The notes: generated by a model from the letters alone, not told the origin. Shown: positions 1 through 8,878, counted from the stretch's first letter. The stretch: 25,021 nt of DNA from Bacteroides sp. 43_108 (GCA_001915545.1 MNQS01000113.1:1-25021), one strand, 5' to 3'. Program-made: numbers and translations.

Positions 1-71
1 AATCAAATAATGTTCAATATGACAAAGACCGATCCGACCAAAACGGGCAACTATTTATCAATTTTTAAACC

Positions 72-90
72 GTCCCGATTTTAACGGGAC
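72..90 (-). terminator. Possible terminator hairpin after the AraC-type regulator
   Basis: A perfect 6-bp G+C-rich inverted repeat (GTCCCG at 72-77, CGGGAC at 85-90) with a 7-nt A/T loop lies about 125 nt beyond the regulator's stop codon. On the minus strand it is followed by GGTTTAAAAA, a weak U-tract. A second imperfect hairpin (152-160 with 166-174, one mismatch, 5-nt loop) lies closer to the stop codon. Either could end the leftward transcript; neither is a textbook intrinsic terminator. Confidence 0.4.
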
Positions 91-151
91 ACTAGTGAAT
101 TCTTAAATAAAACAATACCACGGCCGGAACATACATGTACGGCACACCCGA

Positions 152-174
152 GGCTTGCACAAACAGTGCATGCC
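152..174. repeat. Short imperfect hairpin downstream of the regulator
   Basis: GGCTTGCAC pairs with GTGCATGCC with one mismatch around the loop AAACA. It sits 41-63 nt past the regulator's stop codon and has no T-run on either side. It may be an RNA 3'-end structure; function not established. Confidence 0.35.
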
Positions 175-214
175 GACCATATTGTACATTTACAAATTAT
201 ATAGAGCACTAAAC

Positions 215-3154
215 TTATTCACCGTCATTTCTGCCATCGTCAGGCTTCTCGGCATCCGCGTCCGGCAATTTCTCCGGTTCCTCATCGGCGCCGTTCTGCA
301 CACCGGCTTTGATGCCGATACGTTCCATATACTCCGAAGGCGTACAACCTTCCTGCGACTTGAACGTAGTGAAAAACGATGACTTTCTAAAACCGCACAT
401 TTCCGATACTGCGGTAATTGTATAGTTCTTATACTTAGGATCTTGTATTCTGCTCTTGAATTCCTCCAACCTGTAGCTGTTTATGAATTCATGATAGCTT
501 CTGTTGAGATACAGAGTGAAGAACTGCGACATGTTGGCACTCGTCGACCCGATGGCCTTTGCCACTTCCGAAATCTTCAAATCCGGATTCAGGTAAGGTT
601 TCTCGTGCTGCAGATAACGGCATAGAGAATAGAAAATTTTCTCATAGTCCTTCTGCTCAAGCCTTGAACCCTTATATTTGTCCTTTGCTTCCTTCTCAGC
701 CGTAAGCAGTTCAATGCGGCTGTTGAGCGACTCGTTGTCATACTTCAGCTTGGCAGCTTCCGCCCTCAGTGCCTCGGCCAGCTCGCGCTGTATGCGCTTC
801 CGTTCCGTTTCAAGATAGTTGCGGCGCATCTTTATCTCCATGTACTTTCTTATATATACAGAAAGGAAATATCCGATGACAATCAATGCCAATATGCCCA
901 ATATCATATATATGTCAGGATAAACCACGATGACATAATCAGTACATACTGAATTCATCTCCGACGTGCGGATGTGCAGCACGTGCTCGCCCATCCACAA
1001 TCCCGAGATATTCATCAGGTCGTCGTATCTCACCGGATGCCACTCCTCCTCATCGTCAATCTTATATTCAAATATGTGGTCGCTCACCCTACTGTAGTCA
1101 AGCATCAATGGGTTGATAGACAAGTCCTCCGACCCGAACGCCCACGAGAGCTCAATTCTTTTCGTCTCAATGATGTCCATCAATTCGTCATACTCCAGCA
1201 ATCGTCCGCCGACAGCCACCGAGTTCGGTATGATATGCTTCGTGCCCGTACCGACCACCTTCTTCTGCACATCTCTCGTGTCGGCATATATAAGTCCGTC
1301 GCTGCAGCCTATCCACACATAATTCTGGCTGTCCACGAAAAACGAGCTGTTAGAATAGAAAAGGTTCGAATGAACACCGTCGGCATACGTGAAATGTATA
1401 AAATCCTTCCACTGCTTGTCGAACACAAACAAACCGTTGTCCGATGCCAACCAGTAGTTGCCCGCGCTGTCCTCCCTCACGAAACACATTTCGTTGGTAA
1501 ACAGATTGTCGAGGTTTATCTGCGAAAATTCCTTTTCCGAACCGTTGCTCTCAATGAGCATGCTCGACGAATATGCAAACACCGACTTCGAAGTCTGACT
1601 AGAGAAAAGCATCAGGTCGCGCCCCTTCTCGTAGAGGCCCTTCGGCAGGTCTACATGTCTGAACTTCTTCTTTCCCGTGTCATACACGCTGAGTCCCATT
1701 GACGAACCCACCCACACGTTTTCTCCACCGAAGAACACGAGGCTCGTCACGTAGCCGTCCATAAATCCCGCATTGGCGTTTGTAAAAGATCTGACAAGAT
1801 GCTCGTTCTCATCGAGCACGAAGATACCCACATCCGTACATACCCACAGATTGCCGTTTGGCGAGATGGCTATGTTGTTGCACTGCGCATGCTTCAGCTC
1901 GGGCACCTCGGCCACACGGCTGAAAGTGAGTGTCGCAGGGTCGAACACCGAGAAACCTCCGTCGAACGTCGAAATGTAGTACTTGCCGGCATATCTGCAG
2001 ATGAAGAGAATTATGCTTCCGCCCACTTCCTGCTTGGAGAAATACTTCACCATGTCGCGCCCCTCATCCACATAGTACAATCCGTTGCGCGTACCGATTA
2101 CCTTTTCCTTGCCGTTGATGCAGAAACTTCTCACCTTTATGCCGGCCGTAGTGAAGTCCTTGAATGAATATGTCGAGAACACACCCTTGTCAGCATAGCT
2201 GTGTATCACACCTATCTTGTAGAAACCGAGAAAGTCGACATCGTTGTCGCTGTCGTGGTGGAAACAATACACTGAGTTGTCCTCCATCATCGGTTCCGTC
2301 TGCGTGGTGTAGCTCTTCGAAATCCTGTCGTCGTACACCGATATGACGTGCGCACCGCCACCGTCAGTTCCCACATATATATTGCCGTTGCTGTCGGCTT
2401 CCACCGACATGATGACGTTGCTTCCCACATCCATAAGCCTGTACACGCTGTCGGCAATGATGTCATACTTGAGCAGACCTTCACTCGACGTACCAAGATA
2501 GATGAAGCGTCCCGACTTGGCGAGACAGCGCAGGCTTCCTATCAGCGAACACCTGCGGGCAATATCTATGCGCTTGCCCCTGCGAGTCTTGCCCGAATAG
2601 ATGAGAAGGTCGTTGGGCGTAACGATGTACAGGTCGCGTCCGTCGGCACAGATGTCGTTCACCTCCGTGTCTTCGTCCACGCCGAAAAGCTCCAGCGAGA
2701 AATCCTTATCCGAAGCCTTGCCTCCCAATCTGTAGAGCCCCTTCTCCGTACCGGCCAACAAACCGTTGTCGTACCTTATTATGGAGTTAACGCACATGTC
2801 TATGTCGCCGTAAACCCTTTTCAGGCTTCCGGTACCGAAATCAGGACGATAGAATCCGTCGCTCGTGCCGAGCACCACGCCCTTGGCATCCTCGGCTATG
2901 GAGTAAACTATGACACCGCTCGAATTATCGCCTGTCATGAACTTGCGCGTCGATGCACCGTTGTACATGGTCGCTCCATTCGACGTACCGAACCAGTAGA
3001 AACCATGCACATCCTTGTATATCGAGAACACAGACTTACCGCTCAAACCGTTTTCCATCGTCAAACTGTTGAAAAGGGTCTGAGCACTGACCGCAACGAC
3101 TGCGATCAAAGCCATCAGGACAGTATATATTCTTTTGCTTGTCATAGAAATCAT
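215..3154 (-). CDS. Membrane-anchored two-component-propeller sensor fused to an AraC-type DNA-binding domain (no kinase)
   Basis: This 979-aa protein resembles the hybrid two-component sensors of Bacteroidales but lacks the histidine kinase and receiver. Seen in order: a signal peptide (about 1-24), a long Reg_prop-type beta-propeller region (about 25-640, with repeated 'G.F..D..G..W.GT..G'-like units), a Y_Y_Y-type beta-sandwich (about 650-747), one membrane segment (about 748-772), a charged coiled coil (about 774-835), and an AraC/HTH_18 domain (about 840-945) with the typical 'ITAVSEMCGF..SSFFTTFK' second helix-turn-helix. The tail is acidic. The predicted job is to sense a glycan fragment in the periplasm and signal directly through the membrane to the DNA-binding domain. 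It lies 35 bp downstream of the GH97 gene on the same strand, so the two probably share a transcript, and the divergent lyase gene is the likely co-target. An alternative start is the ATG at 3145. Confidence 0.85.
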   Translation of the reverse strand: MISMTSKRIYTVLMALIAVVAVSAQTLFNSLTMENGLSGKSVFSIYKDVHGFYWFGTSNGATMYNGASTRKFMTGDNSSGVIVYSIAEDAKGVVLGTSDGFYRPDFGTGSLKRVYGDIDMCVNSIIRYDNGLLAGTEKGLYRLGGKASDKDFSLELFGVDEDTEVNDICADGRDLYIVTPNDLLIYSGKTRRGKRIDIARRCSLIGSLRCLAKSGRFIYLGTSSEGLLKYDIIADSVYRLMDVGSNVIMSVEADSNGNIYVGTDGGGAHVISVYDDRISKSYTTQTEPMMEDNSVYCFHHDSDNDVDFLGFYKIGVIHSYADKGVFSTYSFKDFTTAGIKVRSFCINGKEKVIGTRNGLYYVDEGRDMVKYFSKQEVGGSIILFICRYAGKYYISTFDGGFSVFDPATLTFSRVAEVPELKHAQCNNIAISPNGNLWVCTDVGIFVLDENEHLVRSFTNANAGFMDGYVTSLVFFGGENVWVGSSMGLSVYDTGKKKFRHVDLPKGLYEKGRDLMLFSSQTSKSVFAYSSSMLIESNGSEKEFSQINLDNLFTNEMCFVREDSAGNYWLASDNGLFVFDKQWKDFIHFTYADGVHSNLFYSNSSFFVDSQNYVWIGCSDGLIYADTRDVQKKVVGTGTKHIIPNSVAVGGRLLEYDELMDIIETKRIELSWAFGSEDLSINPLMLDYSRVSDHIFEYKIDDEEEWHPVRYDDLMNISGLWMGEHVLHIRTSEMNSVCTDYVIVVYPDIYMILGILALIVIGYFLSVYIRKYMEIKMRRNYLETERKRIQRELAEALRAEAAKLKYDNESLNSRIELLTAEKEAKDKYKGSRLEQKDYEKIFYSLCRYLQHEKPYLNPDLKISEVAKAIGSTSANMSQFFTLYLNRSYHEFINSYRLEEFKSRIQDPKYKNYTITAVSEMCGFRKSSFFTTFKSQEGCTPSEYMERIGIKAGVQNGADEEPEKLPDADAEKPDDGRNDGE

Positions 3155-3189
3155 TCCATTATTATCGGCAGGTCACCGACCTGCGGTTA

Positions 3190-5130
3190 TCACAATTCCA
3201 CAAATTCGACAGCCGCGCCTCCGCTTTTGCACAGATCAAACGAGAGTTCGTCTCCGCCCTTCACCTTCCGCTCCGAGCGCGCCACCTTTGTGCGTGTGTC
3301 GAGCGCCATGTCGTCATTGTATATTATAGCCTTGTACCGGCGTCCCTTCTCGAGAAAGTCGGTCTTGATTTTCACTTTGCGAGCGTCCAATCCGTTCAAT
3401 ATTCCCATGAACCACTTCTCGCCGCTCCTTCTTGCCACAGCGGCAAACTTGCCAGGTTCGCCGTCGACGAAATGCGTGTCGTCCCAAACCGTAGGCACAT
3501 TCTTCCAGAACTCCAATTCCTTCTCGCCCTTGTAGCTCGAAGGGCCGTCATACCAGAACATGAACTGCAGAGGACTGTAGTACACAACGGCCATTGCCAG
3601 CTGATGCGCACGTGTTGTCTTTATCCTGTTGTTGAAATAGCACAGTGTATAGTCGGCCGCACCTGCCAGGAAACGCGTATACGGCAAAATCGTGTTGTGT
3701 TCGGCATCCGGCATGCACTCGTTTCCATGAATGCCCTCCTGCGTCATCAGATTCGGATACGTCCGGCTGAAGCCCGTAGGACGGTACTCGTCGTGAATGT
3801 CCACCATGATTCCGTAGCGTGCACACTTCTTAACTGCCTCATGCAGCCAGCGCGTCCAGTACTGGTTGCCCACCTGTACGAAACCGAACTTGAGGCCCTT
3901 AACGCCCCATTCCTTATATATAGGCAGTATCGAATCCAACTGCTGGCTGAGCGCCCTCTGGTTCACGTAGAGAATCACGCCGATGCCCTTCTTCTGTCCG
4001 TACTCGCAGATGGCCTTCATGTCGATGTCCTTGTTCTCGGCCACACGGCTTGCGTCCGATTCCACAAGAAACTCCTTGCCGTACCAGCCGGCATCGAACT
4101 CAATGTATTGGAGCCCTCTCTCCGCGGCAAAGTCTATTCCTGACATGCCGTCCTTCTGGCTCAATCCGCATCTGAACACCTTTCCCGGACGTATCCACGA
4201 CACGTCCTCCAGCTCCGTCGGCGGATTGAGGTTCAGCATAATGTCGTTGCCGTTGGCCAGTTCCGAAGCCGTGCGTCCCACGCGTATCACCCTCCACGGC
4301 ATGGCGTAGGGCGTAATCACGTCGGCCACCGAGTACATGCTCGTCTTCAGCGTATTCTTCTTCTCCGGATGGAGCACGAACTTAGTCCTGACGAAATCCA
4401 CCATGCACGCCTCCGCCAGAGCCACATACATACCGTTCTTCAGCTTCATCGTCAACGGGCGTTCGCACTCGCCAGGCCATCCGCTCAGCGGAAGAAGCTT
4501 GAACGGGGCCTGAGCCCACTGCTCGTAGAAAGCCATTGTTCCCTCCGGCATGGCAAACGATGTCTCCTCGTCCACCAGATGCAGGAACAACCCATTGGTC
4601 GTCTCCGGAAACTCATATCTGAAAGCCACACCTTCATTATATACTCTCACGTCGATGTTCATGAAGTACGATTTCAGACGGCTGTAGCTACTGTTGTCAA
4701 TCGAGTCGGTACCTTTTATGAAGGAAAGCTTCATGGCGTTGCAGCAATCCCTCACCTCGGCGCGTTCGCCGTATACCGGCTTCCACACAGTGTCGGTCTT
4801 CGAGTAGCTGACAGACTTGTAGTGCATGTCGTCGCACCATCGGCTGCACGTATCGAGCGCGATGCCCATAGCATTCTCCATTATCTCGTTGTCGACCTCC
4901 ACGCCGAGTTTCGAATCCTCTACAACCCGCACACCCATGTAGTCGACCGTATATGTCATAGTCCTCACACCCGCACCGTCGGACGTCTGCCGGAAAGTGA
5001 AGACCAGATTTCCGTCGGGCGACGAAACGGACTTCTTGACAATATCCCTGGCGGCCACGTCGGCAGCAACAGCAAAGATGAACATGCAGATGCTCAAAAT
5101 ACGCAAAGTGAATCTGTAAGTGCTATTCAT
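3190..5130 (-). CDS. Glycoside hydrolase family 97 (alpha-glucosidase/alpha-galactosidase family)
   Basis: This 646-aa secreted or periplasmic enzyme has an N-terminal signal peptide (about 1-27), then the GH97 N-terminal beta-sandwich beginning 'SPDGNLVFTF', a (beta/alpha)8 barrel (about 270-560) and a small C-terminal beta domain. The barrel carries 'GLKFGFVQVGNQ', 'MVDIHDEYRPTG' (Glu about 448) and 'TQEGIHGNE', all characteristic of the family. Retaining GH97 galactosidases carry an Asp nucleophile on the 'K.DF' strand; here the position reads Gly (KFGF). This fits the inverting, calcium-dependent SusB-like branch, which uses glutamates as base and acid. Length is slightly under the usual 650-740 aa. 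It is the first gene of a leftward unit with the sensor/regulator and has a good promoter at 5193-5224. Substrate cannot be deduced; alpha-glucoside or alpha-galactoside is expected. Confidence 0.9.
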   Translation of the reverse strand: MNSTYRFTLRILSICMFIFAVAADVAARDIVKKSVSSPDGNLVFTFRQTSDGAGVRTMTYTVDYMGVRVVEDSKLGVEVDNEIMENAMGIALDTCSRWCDDMHYKSVSYSKTDTVWKPVYGERAEVRDCCNAMKLSFIKGTDSIDNSSYSRLKSYFMNIDVRVYNEGVAFRYEFPETTNGLFLHLVDEETSFAMPEGTMAFYEQWAQAPFKLLPLSGWPGECERPLTMKLKNGMYVALAEACMVDFVRTKFVLHPEKKNTLKTSMYSVADVITPYAMPWRVIRVGRTASELANGNDIMLNLNPPTELEDVSWIRPGKVFRCGLSQKDGMSGIDFAAERGLQYIEFDAGWYGKEFLVESDASRVAENKDIDMKAICEYGQKKGIGVILYVNQRALSQQLDSILPIYKEWGVKGLKFGFVQVGNQYWTRWLHEAVKKCARYGIMVDIHDEYRPTGFSRTYPNLMTQEGIHGNECMPDAEHNTILPYTRFLAGAADYTLCYFNNRIKTTRAHQLAMAVVYYSPLQFMFWYDGPSSYKGEKELEFWKNVPTVWDDTHFVDGEPGKFAAVARRSGEKWFMGILNGLDARKVKIKTDFLEKGRRYKAIIYNDDMALDTRTKVARSERKVKGGDELSFDLCKSGGAAVEFVEL

Positions 5131-5192
5131 ATCATATTAGAGTTTTCTTGTTATGTCTATATCCAAATTTGCTGATGCCATTTAAGACGTGA

Positions 5193-5224
5193 CAAAAATA
5201 TACAAAAAAATCTTACGTTTCAAA
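5193..5224 (-). promoter_or_regulatory. Bacteroidota-type promoter for the GH97-regulator operon
   Basis: Read on the minus strand, TTTG (5221-5224) is followed after exactly 20 bp by TATTTTTG (5193-5200). This matches the -33 TTTG / -7 TAnnTTTG Bacteroidota promoter with canonical spacing. Transcription would begin near 5186, giving a leader of about 55 nt before the GH97 ATG at 5130. Confidence 0.7.
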
Positions 5225-5339
5225 CGCAAACAGCTTATTAGGCCCTTATAAAGGAGTTTGAATGTCCGATAAAATTATTTTGGAGTAAACACACGCCCTC
5301 AAGCCCCTCTGCAGTCTCTCTGCGCAAGCCGAAAAATCA

Positions 5340-5347
5340 TATCTTTG
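5340..5347 (+). promoter_or_regulatory. Candidate -7 box for the polysaccharide lyase gene
   Basis: TATCTTTG matches the Bacteroidota -7 consensus TAnnTTTG and lies 65 nt before the lyase ATG at 5412. No TTTG is present 19-20 bp upstream, so the promoter probably needs an activator. The AraC-type regulator encoded divergently is the obvious candidate (inference). Confidence 0.5.
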
Positions 5348-5411
5348 CAAAAACCTTACGCCGGAAGACATATATTGAAACAATGAAAACCTTATAAAAT
5401 CAAAAATCATT

Positions 5412-7742
5412 ATGAAAAAAATCCTTACTGCAGTACTGCTCATCGCAACACTCGTATCTGCAAGCGCACAGACACAGAAGAGGCCGTACCTGCTCATGAC
5501 CGAAGCGAGAACCGAAGCGGCAAAGCAAAGGCTCAAGAACGACCAGATGCTCAACGACGCCTGGAAAAACATCAGGGAGTTTGCCGACAAGAACATAAAG
5601 TCGAACGACATCAACAAGCTCGAGCATCTCTCGCTCGCCTACCTCATGACCGGCGACGACAAATACGGCGACGCCGTCAAGCGCATACTCATCAATGCAT
5701 CCAAGGGACGTTCATGGGGCAACAGCGAAATGATGGCGCGCCATCCGCGCTGGAACTCGGAACTCCAGCTGGCCAACAAGGCCTACCTCTGCGCCATCGG
5801 CTACGACGCCGTGCGCGACCGCTTCACCGCCTCCGAACGCAAGGACTTCATAGACGGCATGTACCGTCTTGCGCTCAACCCGCTCCTCGGCGACTGGCTC
5901 TCCGAACCGACGCGCATACACACCCTCAACTCCATGGGACACAACTGGTGGACCTCGTGCGCATGCATGGGCGGACTCCTTGCGCTCTCACTCGCACAGG
6001 ACGACGACCAGGCACGCCGACTATCCGAAAGCATGATGGAGCACCTGCCCGAATGGTTTGCCTTCGCAGGCGACGCCGTGCAGAACAAACCGCGCACATT
6101 CGACCGCGCAGGCGGAATGTACGAGAGTCTCAACTATGCCAACTTCGGCATCTACGAGGCACTGCTCTTCCTCAACGCATGGAAAAATGCACATCCGGGC
6201 AAGGCTGTAGAAAAGATTCCGCAGCTCGACAACCTCTCCGACTACCTCATCGGTGTGTGCTATCCGCGCCCCGACTCGCTCTACAACATCAACTTCGGCG
6301 ACTCGCACAAGCACATCACAGCAAGCCGATGCGCCGCAATGCTCTACGCCTACGGATATGAAGACAACGACCTCGTGTGGTATCTCACCAAGGAACAGCC
6401 GCACCAGCACCGCGAAGGACTCTACATGGACATGCCTCTCGGATTCCTCTACATGCCCGACTTCAAGCTCGCTCCACGCCTGCCGCACAAGCCGACGTCG
6501 ATGTTTTTCAAAGACTTCGGATGGACAACCATGAGAAACTCATGGGAGGACAACTCCACAATGCTTGCTGTCAAGTGCGGACACACATGGAACCACGCGC
6601 ATGCCGACGCTTCCTCACTCATACTCTTCCACAAGGGAGTGGACATAATTAAGGATGCAGGCAACTGCGGTTATTCAAAAAAGGAATACAGAAACTACTT
6701 CTTCCAGAGCGAAGCGCACAACGTGGTGCTCTTCAACGGTAAGGGACAGTCGAGACAGCAGCAGTACAGCGGCAGCATGCTCGACGGAAAAATCACCGAC
6801 ATGCTCGATGCAGGAAACATCAAGTTCGCCATGGCAAATGCCACAGGACCATACTCCGACAGCTTCTCACGCTACTTCAGGAGCTACCTCTGGCTCGACA
6901 ACGTTGTATACGTCATCGACGACATACGCTCGCACCAGCCGGGCAAGTTCACATGGGTTTGGCATCCAAACGGAACCGTCAGGAAAAACGGTGCAGACAT
7001 CAACATCACCAACGGTCAGTCGGCCGTGACCATCCGACCTCTCTACCCGCGCATGATGGCACTCTCCGACTTCGTTCACGACTACCCGAACGACCTCTAC
7101 TGGGATATCGTTGAAGGACCTACCGAGGATCTCAAGGGTACCGAACAGTACTGGAAAATCAACCTGCCAGAAACAACCGACAGGATCAAGGGACTCACGG
7201 CCATCATACTCAAAGACAGCGTCGACCAGAAGACAATGCCTGTCATGGAACGGCGTGCCGGCAACGACTGGATAGGACTCAGAGTAAAATATCAGGGAAA
7301 GACAACCGACATCTACATCAACCAGCTGGCCGACGGAAGCCTCATGCACATGAATTCATGGATTGCCATGGACGGATGGCTCACCGATGCGTACCTCACC
7401 GTAATAAAATACGACGAAAACGGCTCGCCGGAAAACCCGTCGGAAGTATTCATGTACTACGGAAGCGCACTGCGCAAGCGAAGCGCATCCGACAACTCGC
7501 TCGAAGTAAAGGTCAACGAGAACGACGAAGTCTACTTCAGCTCCCTTTCCAAGCTCAACTTCATTCAGAAGAACGGCAAGAAAGGAACTAGCATCTACGT
7601 CAACGGGCAACCGTACATCAATGCCGAATTCCGATGCACCTCACCGACAGAAACCGTAGAAGCAAACGGCAAGAACGTGAAACCGCTCAAGGCTGGAAAG
7701 AATCTGATAAAGGTGAAGCTTAACGATACAGTTACAAAATAG
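5412..7742 (+). CDS. Secreted heparinase II/III-type polysaccharide lyase
   Basis: A 776-aa protein predicted to cleave a uronic-acid polysaccharide or oligosaccharide by beta-elimination. It has a signal peptide (1-19, cut at ASA-Q), an all-alpha toroid domain (about 25-330) and an antiparallel beta-sandwich domain of the Heparinase II/III family (about 360 onward). Motifs seen: 'NSMGHNWW' (173-180) and 'MYESLNY' (Tyr237/Tyr242), the usual location of catalytic Asn/His and Tyr; then 'NHAHAD' (His397), Asp415 and 'EAHNV' (His436), which look like the metal-binding triad of the beta domain. The last 70 residues form a short beta-rich extension. The family includes lyases for heparin, alginate and other glycans, and I cannot assign a substrate. 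It is divergent from the GH97 operon across a 281-bp gap and is followed at once by a large hairpin. Confidence 0.85.
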   Translation: MKKILTAVLLIATLVSASAQTQKRPYLLMTEARTEAAKQRLKNDQMLNDAWKNIREFADKNIKSNDINKLEHLSLAYLMTGDDKYGDAVKRILINASKGRSWGNSEMMARHPRWNSELQLANKAYLCAIGYDAVRDRFTASERKDFIDGMYRLALNPLLGDWLSEPTRIHTLNSMGHNWWTSCACMGGLLALSLAQDDDQARRLSESMMEHLPEWFAFAGDAVQNKPRTFDRAGGMYESLNYANFGIYEALLFLNAWKNAHPGKAVEKIPQLDNLSDYLIGVCYPRPDSLYNINFGDSHKHITASRCAAMLYAYGYEDNDLVWYLTKEQPHQHREGLYMDMPLGFLYMPDFKLAPRLPHKPTSMFFKDFGWTTMRNSWEDNSTMLAVKCGHTWNHAHADASSLILFHKGVDIIKDAGNCGYSKKEYRNYFFQSEAHNVVLFNGKGQSRQQQYSGSMLDGKITDMLDAGNIKFAMANATGPYSDSFSRYFRSYLWLDNVVYVIDDIRSHQPGKFTWVWHPNGTVRKNGADINITNGQSAVTIRPLYPRMMALSDFVHDYPNDLYWDIVEGPTEDLKGTEQYWKINLPETTDRIKGLTAIILKDSVDQKTMPVMERRAGNDWIGLRVKYQGKTTDIYINQLADGSLMHMNSWIAMDGWLTDAYLTVIKYDENGSPENPSEVFMYYGSALRKRSASDNSLEVKVNENDEVYFSSLSKLNFIQKNGKKGTSIYVNGQPYINAEFRCTSPTETVEANGKNVKPLKAGKNLIKVKLNDTVTK

Positions 7743-7743
7743 A

Positions 7744-7799
7744 ACTTGCAAAATTCAGGTGAAATGGGACATACCTCATTTCACCTGAATTTTGCAAGT
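7744..7799 (+). terminator. Perfect 23-bp inverted repeat after the lyase gene
   Basis: Positions 7744-7766 are the exact reverse complement of 7777-7799, around a 10-nt centre (two more base pairs can form, leaving loop ACATAC). It begins 2 nt after the lyase stop codon. There is no T-run on either side, so it is not a standard intrinsic terminator. It is more likely a strong RNA 3'-end stabilising hairpin, or a remnant of a palindromic repeat family. The inverted repeat itself is certain; its role is inferred. Confidence 0.6.
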
Positions 7800-7958
7800 A
7801 ATGTACTTTAGAATAGTTTATGCAAATCAAAAAATCATGAAAGGGGAAAAATCAATATTTCCTTTTCTTTCAATAATATATTAATAAAACTGTATACCTG
7901 TAACTTATATATAGGATAAACAATAGACACTATCTACTCATAACTTGGGGTTCCGATA

Positions 7959-8492
7959 TTACTCATCAACAACAATTCCGGGTATAGAGCTTATACGCGT
8001 AAGAATAACTTCCGTTGAAGATGAAAAATTTTCACCAAAATCTGTCCATGTAGAATGATCTGTCAATTTTATTGTATTTTCAGTAACAGAAACTATTTGA
8101 TATCCATCCCAACCATCATTGGTAGAGGTAATTCTTTGAGAGCCGAAAAAAGTTGTATGACGACTCTGCTTTTTCCACATCATGATATTGTCTGAAGTGA
8201 AACCTTGCGATTCATATATATCTGCTGGAAACCTATCTGTTTCATCAGCAGATTTAATGTCAAAAATATTGCAATAGATATAATCCTTATTTCGCGTAAA
8301 CTCCAAATCATACGTATATTCACCCTGTACCAATATTTTATCTTGCGTAAGATTGTAATTTACAAACTTATAAGAAGTCACCATCCACAATCCTTGTTTG
8401 CTGTATTCTGAATTCTCGTCATCAGAGCAAGAAATAAAAGTCAACGCCAATATACAAGCTGACATTGACAGTAAAAAAATTTTCTTAATCAT
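7959..8492 (-). CDS. Orphan lipoprotein, probably surface-exposed, unknown function
   Basis: A 177-aa protein with a signal peptide and lipobox ending at Cys22 ('LTFISC'). The cysteine is followed by Ser-Asp-Asp-Glu, an acidic run of the kind that directs Bacteroidota lipoproteins to the cell surface. The mature part (about 155 aa) is beta-rich and hydrophilic with scattered aromatic residues; it recalls small lipocalin-like lipoproteins, but I cannot place it in a named family. It stands alone, converging on the lyase gene across about 160 bp of A/T-rich DNA, and has its own promoter at 8577-8608. Its sequence is noticeably more A/T-rich than the lyase and GH97 genes, which may mean separate acquisition. 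Confidence 0.75.
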   Translation of the reverse strand: MIKKIFLLSMSACILALTFISCSDDENSEYSKQGLWMVTSYKFVNYNLTQDKILVQGEYTYDLEFTRNKDYIYCNIFDIKSADETDRFPADIYESQGFTSDNIMMWKKQSRHTTFFGSQRITSTNDGWDGYQIVSVTENTIKLTDHSTWTDFGENFSSSTEVILTRISSIPGIVVDE

Positions 8493-8878
8493 AGCCTTAT
8501 TTATTTTTTGATTGAATTCTTCATATATTATATTTAAGACCCAGCTAAAAAGTTAGACCCACTTCTTTACAAGGCGCAAATATAGAATTCTTTATTTTAT
8601 TAAACAATTAATAAAAACTTTATGTTCCTAACAGCCCTTCAATAGCAACAAACATTTTGGGACAATTACAATGAAATAAAACATTCGCTCAAAATTATGT
8701 AAAGCTATAAAATGCCAAGACACACCAACTATTCTCCACAGCTATGTAAAAAACACGAGCGCTTAAAAACATAATTGTAGGCCCTCAGAAATTTTATTAC
8801 GAGGGCTCATAGCTCTGAAAATAGACCTGCAAATATAGATATATAGATACATGATGCAGTCTGCTCATAGTATACGGC
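8493..8878. other. A/T-rich intergenic region with a promoter and one hairpin
   Basis: This 386-bp gap contains no credible gene. It holds the lipoprotein promoter (8577-8608), a hairpin (GCCCTC 8781-8786 with GAGGGC 8801-8806, 14-nt loop) that could end the leftward nuclease-like transcript, and a second TATATTTG box on the minus strand at 8830-8837 with no partner element. Confidence 0.5.
8577..8608 (-). promoter_or_regulatory. Promoter of the orphan lipoprotein gene
   Basis: On the minus strand, TATATTTG (8577-8584) matches the Bacteroidota -7 box. ATTG (8605-8608), three of four bases of the -33 box, lies 20 bp upstream. The predicted start near 8570 gives a leader of about 75 nt. Confidence 0.6.

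Noticed and set aside
974..1702. 242-codon open frame on the plus strand
   Set aside because: Antisense shadow of the regulator gene; rich in His, Val and Arg as expected from the reverse frame of its codon usage.
2348..3535. 395-codon open frame on the plus strand across the regulator/GH97 junction
   Set aside because: It lies antisense to two well-supported genes, its sequence has no recognisable domain, and it spans the 3' end of one gene and the 5' end of another.
5714..6361. 215-codon open frame overlapping the lyase in another frame
   Set aside because: Arg/Pro/His-rich shadow produced by the GC-biased codons of the lyase; no start signal and no domain.
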